DNA from: Paractinoplanes aksuensis
GTDB taxonomy: Bacteria > Actinomycetota > Actinomycetes > Mycobacteriales > Micromonosporaceae
Direction of reading: 5' to 3'
Length of the DNA: 49,966 bases
NCBI RefSeq assembly: GCF_024137025.1
Contig: NZ_JAMYJR010000063.1
Location: 1-49,966 of the forward strand
A model generated the notes under the pieces. It had not been told where the DNA came from and did not search any database. It worked only from the letters and a program-made list of their open reading frames with translations. Numbering within the stretch: the stretch's first letter is position 1; every line of letters begins with the position of its first letter. Made by a program: the position numbers and the translations under genes. Positions 16,444 through 25,192 of the stretch are shown here, in pieces.

Positions 16444-16685
16444 GCCTGGTCGCCGGGACCATCGCGGCCACCGACGTCCTGCGTTCGCGCGGCCGGGACC
16501 GGGCGGCCCGGCACCGGTGGGGTCAGAGCTGGCCGCTGCTCGCCGGGTTCATCGCGGGCGGCCTGCTCGGTGCGGCCGGAGCCGCTCTGGTGGGCGAGCG
16601 GGCCCTCGTGGTGCCGGCACTGATGGCGATCGCCGTGCTCATGTGCGCTGCGCGAACAGGCGAGCCAGTTCCACCCGCGAGTTGA
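16425..16685 (+). CDS. Possible small membrane protein, perhaps a DUF1275 fragment
   Basis: 86 residues. It would start 19 bases before the end of the quinone reductase gene and would overlap the 3' end of the opposing LuxR gene by 47 bases. Two hydrophobic stretches (about 3-17 and 36-73); WPLLAGFIAGGLLGAAGAALVG resembles the last helices of DUF1275 (YoaK-like) membrane proteins. No clear ribosome site. It may be a relic of that family or chance coding. Confidence 0.3.
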   Translation: MRAVALSLVAGTIAATDVLRSRGRDRAARHRWGQSWPLLAGFIAGGLLGAAGAALVGERALVVPALMAIAVLMCAARTGEPVPPAS

Positions 16686-19398
16686 TGTCCAGCTTGCTGA
16701 AGGCGTGCCGCAGGTGGGTGCTGACCGTGTGTGGCGACAGGAACATGGCCGTCGCCACCTGCCGGTTGGTGGCACCGGCGGCGACCTTCTCGACCACCGC
16801 GGCCTCGGTCGCGGTCAGCAGCGACCAGCGGTCGCCGGGCCGGCTCGACGAGCGGGTTCCCCGCCAGCGCACACCGACCTTGCGCAGTGCGCTGCGCACC
16901 CGGGCCGCGTCGCGGATGGCGCCGGTCGACTCGTACAGGGACAGCGCCTCCTCGAGCGCGGGCCGGGACTGCTCGCCGGTCGTCGCGGCCAGGTCCTCCA
17001 GGGCCGCAGCCAGCGGCAACGAGCGGGGGAACTGCCGGTAGATCTCGATCGCGTCGGAGATGCGGTCCGAGTCGCCCGCCAGCAGGCCCCGGGCGTGGTC
17101 GGCGGTCGCCGCCAGGAACGGGAAGCCGGGGTTGGCGGCGGCCCGCTTCTCGGCCACTGTCACCGCGCGCTCGGCCCAATCCGGCTCGCCGATCGCGACC
17201 GCGATGCGGACGAACGTGACGTCGTCCGCCGGATCGACCGGCGTCCCCAGTGCCGGGCCGACGCTCCCGATCGCGGCCGCGCCCTGGACCAGAAGCTCGC
17301 GGATGCGCGCTGGGCTGCGGCTGTGCGCGACCGCGACCAGCACCCCGAGCCAGGCGCCGGCCCGGCGGACCAGGGGAGCGCGGTCGGTCCGCATCCGTTC
17401 GGCCTCGGCGTCGTAGCGGTGCGCCGCGGCCAGATCTCCGGTGTGCAGGGCCACCCGGGCCGCGATCGTCAGCGCGGTGCAGTCGGCGTAGTTGCCGGCC
17501 CCCAGTTCGTCGGCCATGGCCAGGACGCCCTCGGCCTCGGCCTGGGCGTCGGCCAGCCGCCCGGCGTCGTAGAGCAGCCGGCACCGGTCCAGGCTCCACT
17601 GCCGCACCAGCCAGGCCTGCCCGTCGTGCTGGGCCGTCCGCATGCCTTCGGCCGCCGACTGCAGTGCCCGGTCGGGCCGCCCGCCCAGCGAGTCCAGCCA
17701 GCTGCGCCATTGCACCGCGCCCCACAGGATCTGGTCCGAGCGGACGGTCCGGGAGAGCGCGACGGCCTCGTCGGCCAGCTCCACCGCTTGCTGCCAGCGG
17801 TGGTGGTACAGCGCGGAGACCGAGGACGAGGCCAGTCCGACCGCCCGGGCGCCGTCGTCGCCCGCTGCGGCCGCCGCGGCCAGCGCACGGCCGAGCACCT
17901 CGTCGGCCCGGTCGAAGTCGCCCATCATCGTCAGGTTGACGCCCATCAGCGCCAGGGCCTGGGCCCGGCCGGCCAACGGCAGGGCGGCGGACCCGACCGC
18001 GATCTCACACTGCAGTACGGCCTCGGCGAACGAGTACTGGCTGCTGGCCGCGGCGAGGCCGAGCCGAGCCGACGCCTCGGTGGCCGAGTCGATGCCGTCG
18101 ACCAGCAGTGTGTGCCCCAGGGCGGTCGCCTCGGCGGCCCGCCCGGCCAGCCACAGCAGCCGGATCGTCTCCACGGTGATCGCCCGGTGGGCCGGCGAGT
18201 ACTCCGCGGTGAGGGCCAGCGCGCGCCGGCTGAGGTCGGCGGCCCGTGACGGCGCCCCCAGGGCCAGTTCCGCCGCGGCCCGGCGCAGGGTGGCGACCGC
18301 CTCCTCGTCGCCGGGTTCGGCGCTGTCGGTCAGCAAAGCGGCGACCTCGGCCGGTGAATGACCGAACTCGGCTGCAAGGTCGGCCGCCTCGCGCCGGATG
18401 GCCCGGCTCACCGCGGCCGGGACGGTGGCCCGTACGGCCTCCCGGATCAGATCGTGCCGGAACACCAGGTCTTGTTCGTCGGTGTGGACCAGATCCTCGA
18501 CCTGCGCCTCCCGCAGCGGGGTGACCAGTGTGGCCGGCGGTCGGCGCAGCACTGCGCCGAGGAAGGGCACATCGATCCGGCGCGACAATACCGCGGCCAC
18601 CTCGAGCACCGCCCGCCCGTCGGGGGTCAACCGGCCCAGGCGGCGACCGACCAGAGTGCCGAACCGGGCGGGCAGGTCGGTCCGGCCCTCGCCCCGGATG
18701 CCGGACAACAGCTCGCTGATCAGCAACGGGTTGTTGCCGGCCCCGCCGACCAGCGCGAGCACCGCCAGCGAGGCCTCGTCGCCGAGCACATCGCGCGCCA
18801 TCTGAGCCGCCGCGTCGTCGTCCAGTCGATCCAGCCGCACGGTGGTCGCGCCGGACGCCTCGAGCCGGGCCCGCGTCTCGGTGTAGCCGGCGTTGTCGTC
18901 GCCCGGACGCCCGGCGAACAACCAGGTGATCGCCACGCCGGCCAGCCGTCCGGGCAGCGCCCGCAGCGCCAGCATCGTCAGGTCGTCGCACCACTGCAGG
19001 TCGTCGACCAGCAGCAGCACCGGCCGGCGGGCGGCGACTCTTTCCAGCCCCTCCTGCACTTCTTGCAGCAGCCAGTAGCGGTGGTCGGGACGGGTGGCCA
19101 GGGCCCGGGCCCTGGCCGCGTCGAGCACCGGCTCGGGCCCCGCGAGCAGGGCGCGCAGCAATCCCTCGCCGGGCATCACGGCCGCGTCGGGCTCGCCGGA
19201 GACCCGCAGGACCCGCAGGCCGTACGGCCGGGACAGCCGTTCCGCCTCGAGCAGGAGCCGCGACTTGCCGGTCCCGGGTGCTCCTGTGACCACGACGGTC
19301 GAGCCGCGCCCGCCGGCCAAGGCGGCCAGCCGCTCGGAGAGCACTGCGAGCTCACGATCGCGGCCGCGCAACGGACACAGTTGTGGATCTTTGTTCAT
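16639..19398 (-). CDS. Large ATP-binding LuxR-family regulator (LAL)
   Basis: 919 residues. An AAA/STAND ATPase comes first: Walker A GAPGTGKS (39-46) and Walker B LLLVDDLQW (Asp132/133). A winged-helix part (about 240-330) and a long TPR-like helical region follow. The C-terminus is a LuxR helix-turn-helix (about 860-915: LTATEAAVVEKVAAGATNRQVA, LSPHTVSTHLRHAFSKL). Members are pathway-specific activators, often of secondary metabolism or sugar use (MalT-like). The ATG overlaps the stop of a truncated hydrolase gene, so its translation is coupled. No obvious biosynthetic cluster is in the window. Confidence 0.92.
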   Translation of the reverse strand: MNKDPQLCPLRGRDRELAVLSERLAALAGGRGSTVVVTGAPGTGKSRLLLEAERLSRPYGLRVLRVSGEPDAAVMPGEGLLRALLAGPEPVLDAARARALATRPDHRYWLLQEVQEGLERVAARRPVLLLVDDLQWCDDLTMLALRALPGRLAGVAITWLFAGRPGDDNAGYTETRARLEASGATTVRLDRLDDDAAAQMARDVLGDEASLAVLALVGGAGNNPLLISELLSGIRGEGRTDLPARFGTLVGRRLGRLTPDGRAVLEVAAVLSRRIDVPFLGAVLRRPPATLVTPLREAQVEDLVHTDEQDLVFRHDLIREAVRATVPAAVSRAIRREAADLAAEFGHSPAEVAALLTDSAEPGDEEAVATLRRAAAELALGAPSRAADLSRRALALTAEYSPAHRAITVETIRLLWLAGRAAEATALGHTLLVDGIDSATEASARLGLAAASSQYSFAEAVLQCEIAVGSAALPLAGRAQALALMGVNLTMMGDFDRADEVLGRALAAAAAAGDDGARAVGLASSSVSALYHHRWQQAVELADEAVALSRTVRSDQILWGAVQWRSWLDSLGGRPDRALQSAAEGMRTAQHDGQAWLVRQWSLDRCRLLYDAGRLADAQAEAEGVLAMADELGAGNYADCTALTIAARVALHTGDLAAAHRYDAEAERMRTDRAPLVRRAGAWLGVLVAVAHSRSPARIRELLVQGAAAIGSVGPALGTPVDPADDVTFVRIAVAIGEPDWAERAVTVAEKRAAANPGFPFLAATADHARGLLAGDSDRISDAIEIYRQFPRSLPLAAALEDLAATTGEQSRPALEEALSLYESTGAIRDAARVRSALRKVGVRWRGTRSSSRPGDRWSLLTATEAAVVEKVAAGATNRQVATAMFLSPHTVSTHLRHAFSKLDINSRVELARLFAQRT

Positions 19399-19586
19399 GC
19401 CGACCGGTCCCCTGGGATCGTGGCGGTCGCCGCGGCCGCGGCATCGCGGACCAGGGAACGCAAGGACACTGGCGGAGCGAGCACCGGGATCCCCGCGTCG
19501 AGCAGTTCCGGCACGATCCGGGCGAAGCTGGAGGCATCGGTGAAAGCGCCGAGGACGAGGACGACCGTGGGCTTCGGATGGTTCAT
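19395..19586 (-). pseudogene. Truncated alpha/beta hydrolase, translated leader of the LAL gene
   Basis: 63 residues starting MNHPKPTVVLVLGAFTDASS, the N-terminus of a common hydrolase family (VVLVHGAF.DASS). It stops after ATATIPGD, just before the GHS nucleophile elbow should come. The oxyanion histidine is replaced (LVLG for LVHG). It still has a strong ribosome site (GAAGAGGA) and its stop overlaps the LuxR start as ATGA, so it may now serve to load ribosomes on the regulator gene. Confidence 0.65.
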
Positions 19587-19638
19587 GACAGGTCCTCTTC
19601 GTGACGAGGGCCTGAGCACAACAAAGGTCAGTGCACGA

Positions 19639-22413
19639 TCACTGCAAGCCGGCCGCGCCTGCCCGCACTGCGAGAACGTGGTCGATGTCGGCCCGCTCGC
19701 TCGCCAGCTTCTCGGGGCCGAAGTACTCCAGCAGCGTCGTCTCGTGCCGTTGCCCCAGTTCCAGATAGAGATGAGCCGCGGTGCGGGCCCGGGCCACGTC
19801 CCCGAGGCTGTGGTACGACCGGGCCAGCAGCCAGCTCGCCGTGTGCAAGGCGTAGGCGTTGCCGGGCGACGAATGCGCCAGCGCCCATTCCGCCATCTCG
19901 ACCGCGCCCGGGTCGTCGCCCGTGTCGTGGGCGATCGAAGACCGTTGCAGGGCCACGGCGACCTGGAACTCGGTCATGCCGGCCGCGTCGGCCACGTCGT
20001 AGGCCTCGGCGGCGACCACCGCGCTCTCGGCCAGGCGTCCGGACTCGTCCAAGGTGATCGACTGCACGTTCAGCGCATAGGCGAGCACGCTGGGATCCCC
20101 GGCCTGCCGGGCCGCCGCCACCGAGCGCTCCGCGTAGTCGCAGTGGCGGTCCGGCCCGAATCTCGTCACCGGCGGCGTGGCCAGGATCCGCAGGACGTGG
20201 GCCTGAAGGATGAGGTCGCCGCGCTGCTCCGCTATGGCGAGGGCCCGGAACAGGTACCGGAGGGCCCGGTCGGGGTCGACGTTGGTCAGGTCGTTGGCCA
20301 GGTCGCGCAGCATCAGGGATTCCAGCTCGGGGTCGTCGCGCTGCTCGACCTCGTGCAAGATGCGTTGCCCGCGGCGGTGGTCGTCGGCCGTCCGTTCGAG
20401 CCGGGCCGATCGGATCGGCCGCAGGTGCAGGTGGATCAGGGCGGCCTCCCGGACCCAGCCCCGATCCAGGGCGAGGTCGGCCGCGCCCGCGACGGCCAGG
20501 CGTTCCCGGCCGTACCAGTCCAGCGCCGCGGCGACCCCCGGCGGCTGGAGGGCGAACACGCCCTCCGGGGCCGGATCGAGCTCCACGGGTGGCCGCAGCC
20601 GGAAGGCCAGGTATCCGTTGCGCGTGGAGTGCAGGTAATGGCCGACCAGCCGGCGTTCCGCCGCGTGCCGGTCGGCCTGGTCCTCTTCGAGCAGTTCAGC
20701 GGCGTACGCGTGCAACAGGTCGTGCACCGTGTGCCGGCCCTCACCGAGTTGGGTGATCATGTTGGCCGTGACCAGTTCGGTCATCTGTGCCCGCACCTCG
20801 GCGCCCGCGATGCTGCTCGCCGCGCCGGTCGACATCTGCGCCGCCGGGTGCACGGCGAGCAGCCGGAACAGCCGGGCCGCCGGCGGGGTCAGGATGGCGT
20901 ACGACCACGACAGGGCGGACCGGACGTCGTCGTTCTGCTCGCCCGTGGCCAGTCCGTCGAGCCGGCGTCCGGCCGAGTCCAGCTCGGTCGCCACGTCGCC
21001 CAGGCTGAGTTCCGGGCTGACCGCGATCCGGGCCGCCGCGATCGACAGCGCCAGCGGCAGCCCGGCGCAGAGCCGGACGAGCCGGTCCGCGGCCACCGGC
21101 TCGGCGGCCAGCCGGTCCGCACCGAGCCGCAGCTTGAGCAGGTCTTTGGATGCGTGGTGGCTGAGCCGGTCGACGTGCACGGGCCAGGCGCCGGCCCGGG
21201 CCACCAGGCTCGGCATCCGGTTGCGGCTGGTGACTACGACCAGGCAGCCCGGGGCGGCGGGCAGCAGCGGGCGGACCTGGGCCGAGTCGCGGGCGTTGTC
21301 CAGCAGAACGAGCATGCGCCGGTCGGCCAGCAGCGACCGGAACTGGCGAGCCAGCGCCTCCGGGTCGTCGCTGGCGCTCGGTGGGGCGCCCATCGACAGC
21401 AGCAGGGCGGCCAGGGCCTCGCGCGGGCTCAGCTGCCGCCCGTCCGGATCGAAGCCGCGCAGGTCGAGGTAGAGCTGCCCGTCCGGGTAGTCGACGGCGA
21501 TCCGGTGGGCCCAGTCGACGGCCAGGGCGGTCTTGCCGGAGCCGCCCATGCCGCTGAGCACGATGACGGACGACCCGCGTCCGGCCGCCATCGCGGTCAT
21601 CAGGTCTTCCCGGGAGCTGAAGGCGGCCACCCGTAGCGGCAGCTGAGCGGGCCGGGTGGCCGCGGCTGCGGGCTCCTCAGGGTCGGCCACAGCGTCGAGG
21701 TGGGCCGCTCGCAGTTCGATCCCCGGGTCGGCGCCGAGGTCGTCGGCCAGCTTCCGTCGTACCGTCTCGAAGTGGGCCAGCGCTTCGGCCCGGCGCCCGG
21801 ACACGGTCAGCAGCCGGATGACCCGGGCCTGTAGTGGCTCGTGCAGGGGCGTCGCCGCGGCGTAGGTCTCAAGCAGGGGGAGCAGGTGCGGCGCCTGCAG
21901 ATCGGCCGCCTCGACCGCCGCCTGAGCGCGCGCGGCCTCGATCGCCTGGAAAACGGGCAGCGCGGCCAGGGCCGGCGGCAACTCGCCGAACGGCGGGTCG
22001 TGGGCCAGCCGCAACGCCTGTTCGTACATCTGGGTGGCCTGCGCCCGGTCGCCGGCCCGCGCCGCCGCCAGTAGCGCGAAGAACGCGGCCAGATCGCTGA
22101 CCCGCGGATCCTGGTGCAGCCGGTAGCCGTCGCCGAGCGGCTTGACCCACTCGCCGTACTCCCGGTTGGGCAGGCCGGGCTCGAACAGCCGGCGGACCTG
22201 CCCGATCAGCCGCTGCACCTGATTCACCGCGCTGGCCGGGGGCCGCTCACCCCACAGCGTGTCGACCAGCTCGGACGTGCTCACCACGGCTCCCCGCGCC
22301 GCCAGCAGCACGGCCAGCACGGCCCGCTGCCGCGGCGATCCCAGCTCGACCTCGCCCCCGTCGCGCCACAGCCGCAGCCCGCCGAACACCCGGACCCGCA
22401 CGCTGGTGATCAT
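19639..22413 (-). CDS. AfsR/SARP-family transcriptional regulator with NB-ARC and TPR
   Basis: 924 residues from the ATG at 22413; the frame stays open upstream only because of codon bias. The OmpR-like winged helix comes first (VRVFGGLRLWRDG, GSPRQRAVLAVLLA, TLWGERPP). The BTAD domain follows (GYRLHQDPRVSDLAAF, LARVIRLL-type helices, ALAHFETVRRKLADDLG). The NB-ARC ATPase has Walker A GMGGSGKT (about 288) and LVLLDNARD; TPR-like repeats fill the C-terminus. SARPs bind direct repeats in promoters and often activate antibiotic genes. No good Shine-Dalgarno is seen, so a leaderless mRNA is possible. It lies 52 bases upstream of the truncated hydrolase and LAL genes and may be co-transcribed with them. 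Confidence 0.92.
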   Translation of the reverse strand: MITSVRVRVFGGLRLWRDGGEVELGSPRQRAVLAVLLAARGAVVSTSELVDTLWGERPPASAVNQVQRLIGQVRRLFEPGLPNREYGEWVKPLGDGYRLHQDPRVSDLAAFFALLAAARAGDRAQATQMYEQALRLAHDPPFGELPPALAALPVFQAIEAARAQAAVEAADLQAPHLLPLLETYAAATPLHEPLQARVIRLLTVSGRRAEALAHFETVRRKLADDLGADPGIELRAAHLDAVADPEEPAAAATRPAQLPLRVAAFSSREDLMTAMAAGRGSSVIVLSGMGGSGKTALAVDWAHRIAVDYPDGQLYLDLRGFDPDGRQLSPREALAALLLSMGAPPSASDDPEALARQFRSLLADRRMLVLLDNARDSAQVRPLLPAAPGCLVVVTSRNRMPSLVARAGAWPVHVDRLSHHASKDLLKLRLGADRLAAEPVAADRLVRLCAGLPLALSIAAARIAVSPELSLGDVATELDSAGRRLDGLATGEQNDDVRSALSWSYAILTPPAARLFRLLAVHPAAQMSTGAASSIAGAEVRAQMTELVTANMITQLGEGRHTVHDLLHAYAAELLEEDQADRHAAERRLVGHYLHSTRNGYLAFRLRPPVELDPAPEGVFALQPPGVAAALDWYGRERLAVAGAADLALDRGWVREAALIHLHLRPIRSARLERTADDHRRGQRILHEVEQRDDPELESLMLRDLANDLTNVDPDRALRYLFRALAIAEQRGDLILQAHVLRILATPPVTRFGPDRHCDYAERSVAAARQAGDPSVLAYALNVQSITLDESGRLAESAVVAAEAYDVADAAGMTEFQVAVALQRSSIAHDTGDDPGAVEMAEWALAHSSPGNAYALHTASWLLARSYHSLGDVARARTAAHLYLELGQRHETTLLEYFGPEKLASERADIDHVLAVRAGAAGLQ

Positions 22414-22601
22414 GATCGAATGATCGGCCAGGTCTGCCTTCGGCCGCAACATTTCCGCAGGTGAAGAGTGCTTTCGGGCATTCACGACGCCCTGGGCGTG
22501 CCCCGCGAGCCCGACCACGGCGGCGGGCGGCGCGGCACCGATCTGTTCAACACCTGGCGCATGCCGATGCAGCACCTGGCTTTCACGCAGCGGCACCCGC
22601 G

Positions 22602-22624
22602 GGCCATGTTCCCGCAACATGGCC
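22602..22624. promoter_or_regulatory. Perfect 9-base inverted repeat in the SARP/SnoaL divergent region
   Basis: GGCCATGTT and AACATGGCC around CCCGC. It lies 24 bases before the SnoaL gene. A related half (CCGCAACAT) occurs at about 22444 near the SARP start. The symmetry suits an operator for a dimeric repressor; it could also form an RNA hairpin. The rest of 22414-22647 shows nothing else I can support. Confidence 0.5.
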
Positions 22625-22647
22625 TCGGGGTTGTACGTTCGGGTCCC

Positions 22648-23028
22648 ATGACATTCCCTGTGGTCGGCCGGCTCGTCGACGCCATCAACGCCCACGACCT
22701 GGACGCGATCGCCGCGACGTTCGCTTCGGACTTCACCAGCGTGTGGCCGGCCCACCCGGCCCGCTCGTTCGACGGCCCGCAAAATGTACGAAAGAACTGG
22801 GAATTCATCTTCGCGCAGTTCCCGGACATTCGGATCGCGGTGACCGGATCGGTCGAATCGGCGGACGAGTTCTGGGGCGAGTTCCATTACGTACGGCCGG
22901 GGGCGGCCGACCTGCGCGGCGTGATCATCATCAAGGTGCGCGGCGACGAGATCGTCGAGTCGCGGTTCTTCATGGAAGAGGTCGAGGAGGGAGCGGTTCC
23001 GCACCCGATGCCGGGCGTCGTCCGGTGA
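22648..23028 (+). CDS. SnoaL-like / NTF2-fold protein
   Basis: 126 residues from the ATG at 22648. VGRLVDAINAHDLDAIAATFASDF is the typical opening of SnoaL-like polyketide-cyclase-fold proteins; the pattern continues with a GPQNVRKNWEFIF helix, WGEFHY strand, VIIIKVRGDEIVESRFFME. Such proteins are small cone-shaped barrels used as isomerases, cyclases or ligand carriers; without active-site knowledge the substrate is open. The open frame to 22468 upstream does not look like protein. It is divergent from the SARP gene. Confidence 0.75.
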   Translation: MTFPVVGRLVDAINAHDLDAIAATFASDFTSVWPAHPARSFDGPQNVRKNWEFIFAQFPDIRIAVTGSVESADEFWGEFHYVRPGAADLRGVIIIKVRGDEIVESRFFMEEVEEGAVPHPMPGVVR

Positions 23029-23067
23029 CCTTGACTGTGTGGTCAGCACACAGTTTCTGATGGGGGC

Positions 23068-23295
23068 ATGTTCCGCTCCCGCATCGACTTCGTCCTGCTG
23101 GCCGGGGTCGTTCTCTCGACTTACGCCGGCGGCATCGAAGACAAACCGACTGCCGCTTCGGCGGTTGCGCCGACCACAGCCGCGACGGTCGTGCTGACGA
23201 GTTCTGCTCCGGAGCCGGCCGGCGAGGAGGCCGGGCCGGTGCTGCGCGAGGAGTTCGTGTCACTCGGATCCCGGAAGAAGGCGGCGCGATCGTGA
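23068..23295 (+). CDS. Small secreted or membrane-anchored protein of unknown function
   Basis: 75 residues. A short basic start and the hydrophobic stretch IDFVLLAGVVLSTYAGG suggest a signal peptide or anchor; the remainder is a low-complexity Ala/Thr/Ser/Pro segment (AVAPTTAATVV) and a basic end. GATGGGGG precedes the ATG. The stop overlaps the next GTG start (GTGA), so it is translationally coupled to the DUF2252 gene. No family recognised. Confidence 0.5.
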   Translation: MFRSRIDFVLLAGVVLSTYAGGIEDKPTAASAVAPTTAATVVLTSSAPEPAGEEAGPVLREEFVSLGSRKKAARS

Positions 23296-24671
23296 CGAGC
23301 GAATCAGTTGTCCGCGACCGCTCGTCGGGGACCGTGACCGCCGATGCGAGCGACGGCCGCCGTGCGCGCCGGCAGGCCCCGCGCCGGGCGGCGGGGATCT
23401 GGGACCCCAGCCGCCGTCAGATGCGGGCGCTCGACCGGCTGCGGGCCCAGGAAGCCGTACGCGATCCGGAGCTTCTGCCGTTGCGGTATGCCCGGATGGC
23501 GGCCTCACCGTGGACCTACCTGCGCGGTGCAGCCGCAGTGATGGCCGCCGATCTGGCGACGGCGCCCCATTCGGGTCTGACGGTGCAGATGTGCGGTGAC
23601 GCCCACATCCTCAACTTCGGGTTGTGGGCGTCACCCGAACGGCAGTTGCTCTTCGACGCCCGCGACTTCGACGAAACCCTGCCCGGCCCCTTCGAGTGGG
23701 ACCTGAAACGCCTGACGACCAGCATCTATGTGCTCGCAGCCGCGGAACATCTGGGCAACCGATGCGCCGAGGACGCGGCCACCGCAGCGGTCGAAACCTA
23801 CAGCCAGGCGATGCGGAAATACGCCGGCTTGGGTGAGCTGGACATCTGGTACGACCGGATCACCTCCGACGTGCCGCTGCGGGGCTTGACGTCGGAATTC
23901 GCCGAGGCCGCCGCCCGCACCGTCGAGAAGCAGGCCAGGAAACGGACCCACCACGGAACGGCCCGCCAACTGGTCTCCGAGGAGGGCGGCCGGCGCCACA
24001 TCTCGCTGGACCCGATGAAGCGGCTCGACGAGGGCATGACCCTCGACCAGCGGGTACAAGGCTACGAGGAGTTCTACGACACTTATCTGACCTCGATCTC
24101 GCCCCACCTGCGCCGCCTGGTCCACCGTTTCCGGCGGGTCGACTCGGTCCGCCAGATCATCGGCGTGGGCAGCGTAGGCATGCGCGTCTGGCTGCACCTG
24201 CTGGAGGGCGACAGCGGCCGCCAGCCCGTTTTCTCGCAGGCGAAACAGGCAACCGCGTCGGTCTACGAGGAGTTCCTGGGTCCCAGCGAGTTCACCAACC
24301 ACGGCGAACGCGTCATCGTCGGCCAACGCCTGATGCAGTCGGCCAGCGACATCTTCCTGGGCCACATGCGCGTGCACGGCCACGACTACTACGTACGCCA
24401 GTTCCGCGACATGAAAATTATCCCCAGCGGCCAGCAGATCGCGGGCTACCTGCCTCAGTTCGCCGCCGCGTGCGGCCACGCTCTGGCCAAGTCCCACGCC
24501 CGCAGCGGCGACCCCGCCGCCATCACCGGCTACATCGGCCGGGGCCCCGCCTTCCGGCACGGCATCCTCCAGTACGCCCGCGCCTACGCCGCCCAGACCC
24601 GGACCGACCACACCGAGCTACGCACAGCCATCACCAGCAACGAAGTCCGAGCAGCCGAACGCGCCTGGTAG
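23292..24671 (+). CDS. DUF2252 family protein
   Basis: 459 residues, GTG start. The family core is clear: LRYARMAASPWTYLRGAAAVM, VQMCGDAHILNFG and DARDFDETLPGPFEWDLKRL, then KQATASVYEEFLG and YVRQFRDMK. DUF2252 proteins have a fold related to aminoglycoside/choline kinases (GDAHILNFG resembles the catalytic loop and DFDET the metal site), so phosphotransfer to an unknown substrate is possible. Cytoplasmic, no membrane segment. It is coupled to a small secreted protein upstream and ends at a bidirectional hairpin. Confidence 0.88.
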   Translation: MTSESVVRDRSSGTVTADASDGRRARRQAPRRAAGIWDPSRRQMRALDRLRAQEAVRDPELLPLRYARMAASPWTYLRGAAAVMAADLATAPHSGLTVQMCGDAHILNFGLWASPERQLLFDARDFDETLPGPFEWDLKRLTTSIYVLAAAEHLGNRCAEDAATAAVETYSQAMRKYAGLGELDIWYDRITSDVPLRGLTSEFAEAAARTVEKQARKRTHHGTARQLVSEEGGRRHISLDPMKRLDEGMTLDQRVQGYEEFYDTYLTSISPHLRRLVHRFRRVDSVRQIIGVGSVGMRVWLHLLEGDSGRQPVFSQAKQATASVYEEFLGPSEFTNHGERVIVGQRLMQSASDIFLGHMRVHGHDYYVRQFRDMKIIPSGQQIAGYLPQFAAACGHALAKSHARSGDPAAITGYIGRGPAFRHGILQYARAYAAQTRTDHTELRTAITSNEVRAAERAW

Positions 24672-24732
24672 GAGCCCCTCCCGGGCCGGCAGTGGGCCGG
24701 TGGCCTTCGAAGGTCGCCTCACGCAGATCGCA

Positions 24733-24761
24733 CCTGACCCGCACTCCGGACCCGGGTCAGG
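24733..24761. terminator. Bidirectional hairpin between convergent genes
   Basis: CCTGACCC and GGGTCAGG form a perfect 8-base stem around 13 bases. It lies between the DUF2252 stop and the last codons of the opposing glyoxalase gene, so it can serve both. Confidence 0.55.
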
Positions 24762-25176
24762 CGACCGGGCCGGCGTCGTACTGGGCGGCGTACTCGTCGG
24801 TGGGTTCGGTGTCGGTGATGATGTCGAGGAGGACGCCGTCGGGAGCTTCGAGGATGAAGTGGCGCTGACCGAAGTCCTCGGTGCGGATGTCCAGCGCCAC
24901 CGTCAGCCCGCCCTCGGTGACCAGGCGGTGGTATTCGGCGTCGACGTCGTCGACCTCGAAGTTGAGCAGCACCGCGGTGGTCGCTCGGCCGCGGTGGGCG
25001 GCGGGGATGGTCTCGTGGGTGCAGTCGAGCACGGCCAGTTCCCAGCGGTCGCGGCGCAGGCTCACGTACCAGTCGGCCGTGAAGGTGGGCTCGAAGCCGA
25101 GGTGCTGCTGATAGAAGGCGGCCACGCCGGGCACGTCGCGGGTCATGAGCACGGGGTAGTTGCTGGTCAGCTTCAC
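24757..25176 (-). CDS. Glyoxalase/bleomycin-resistance (VOC) family protein
   Basis: 139 residues from a GTG with GAGGAGG five bases upstream. It shows the paired beta-alpha-beta-beta-beta layout of one VOC subunit: YPVLMTRDVPGVAAFYQQHLGFEP, WELAVLDC, NFEVDDVDAEYHRLV, RHFILEAPDGVLLDIIT. Members bind metal or ligands as dimers (glyoxalase, dioxygenase, drug binding). The divergent TetR gene 70 bases away and the repeat operator between them suggest that it is the regulator's target and handles an electrophile or drug. Confidence 0.88.
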   Translation of the reverse strand: MKLTSNYPVLMTRDVPGVAAFYQQHLGFEPTFTADWYVSLRRDRWELAVLDCTHETIPAAHRGRATTAVLLNFEVDDVDAEYHRLVTEGGLTVALDIRTEDFGQRHFILEAPDGVLLDIITDTEPTDEYAAQYDAGPVA

Positions 25177-25192
25177 GGATCCTCCTCTTAGA

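Noticed and set aside
22411..22427. Tandem ATGATCG repeats at the SARP start codon as a SARP binding site
   Set aside because: They overlap the start codon, consist of only two short copies and lack the promoter spacing SARPs use.
22468..22647. N-terminal extension of the SnoaL-like protein
   Set aside because: The added 60 residues show no SnoaL features and span the inverted repeat; the family start fits the ATG at 22648.
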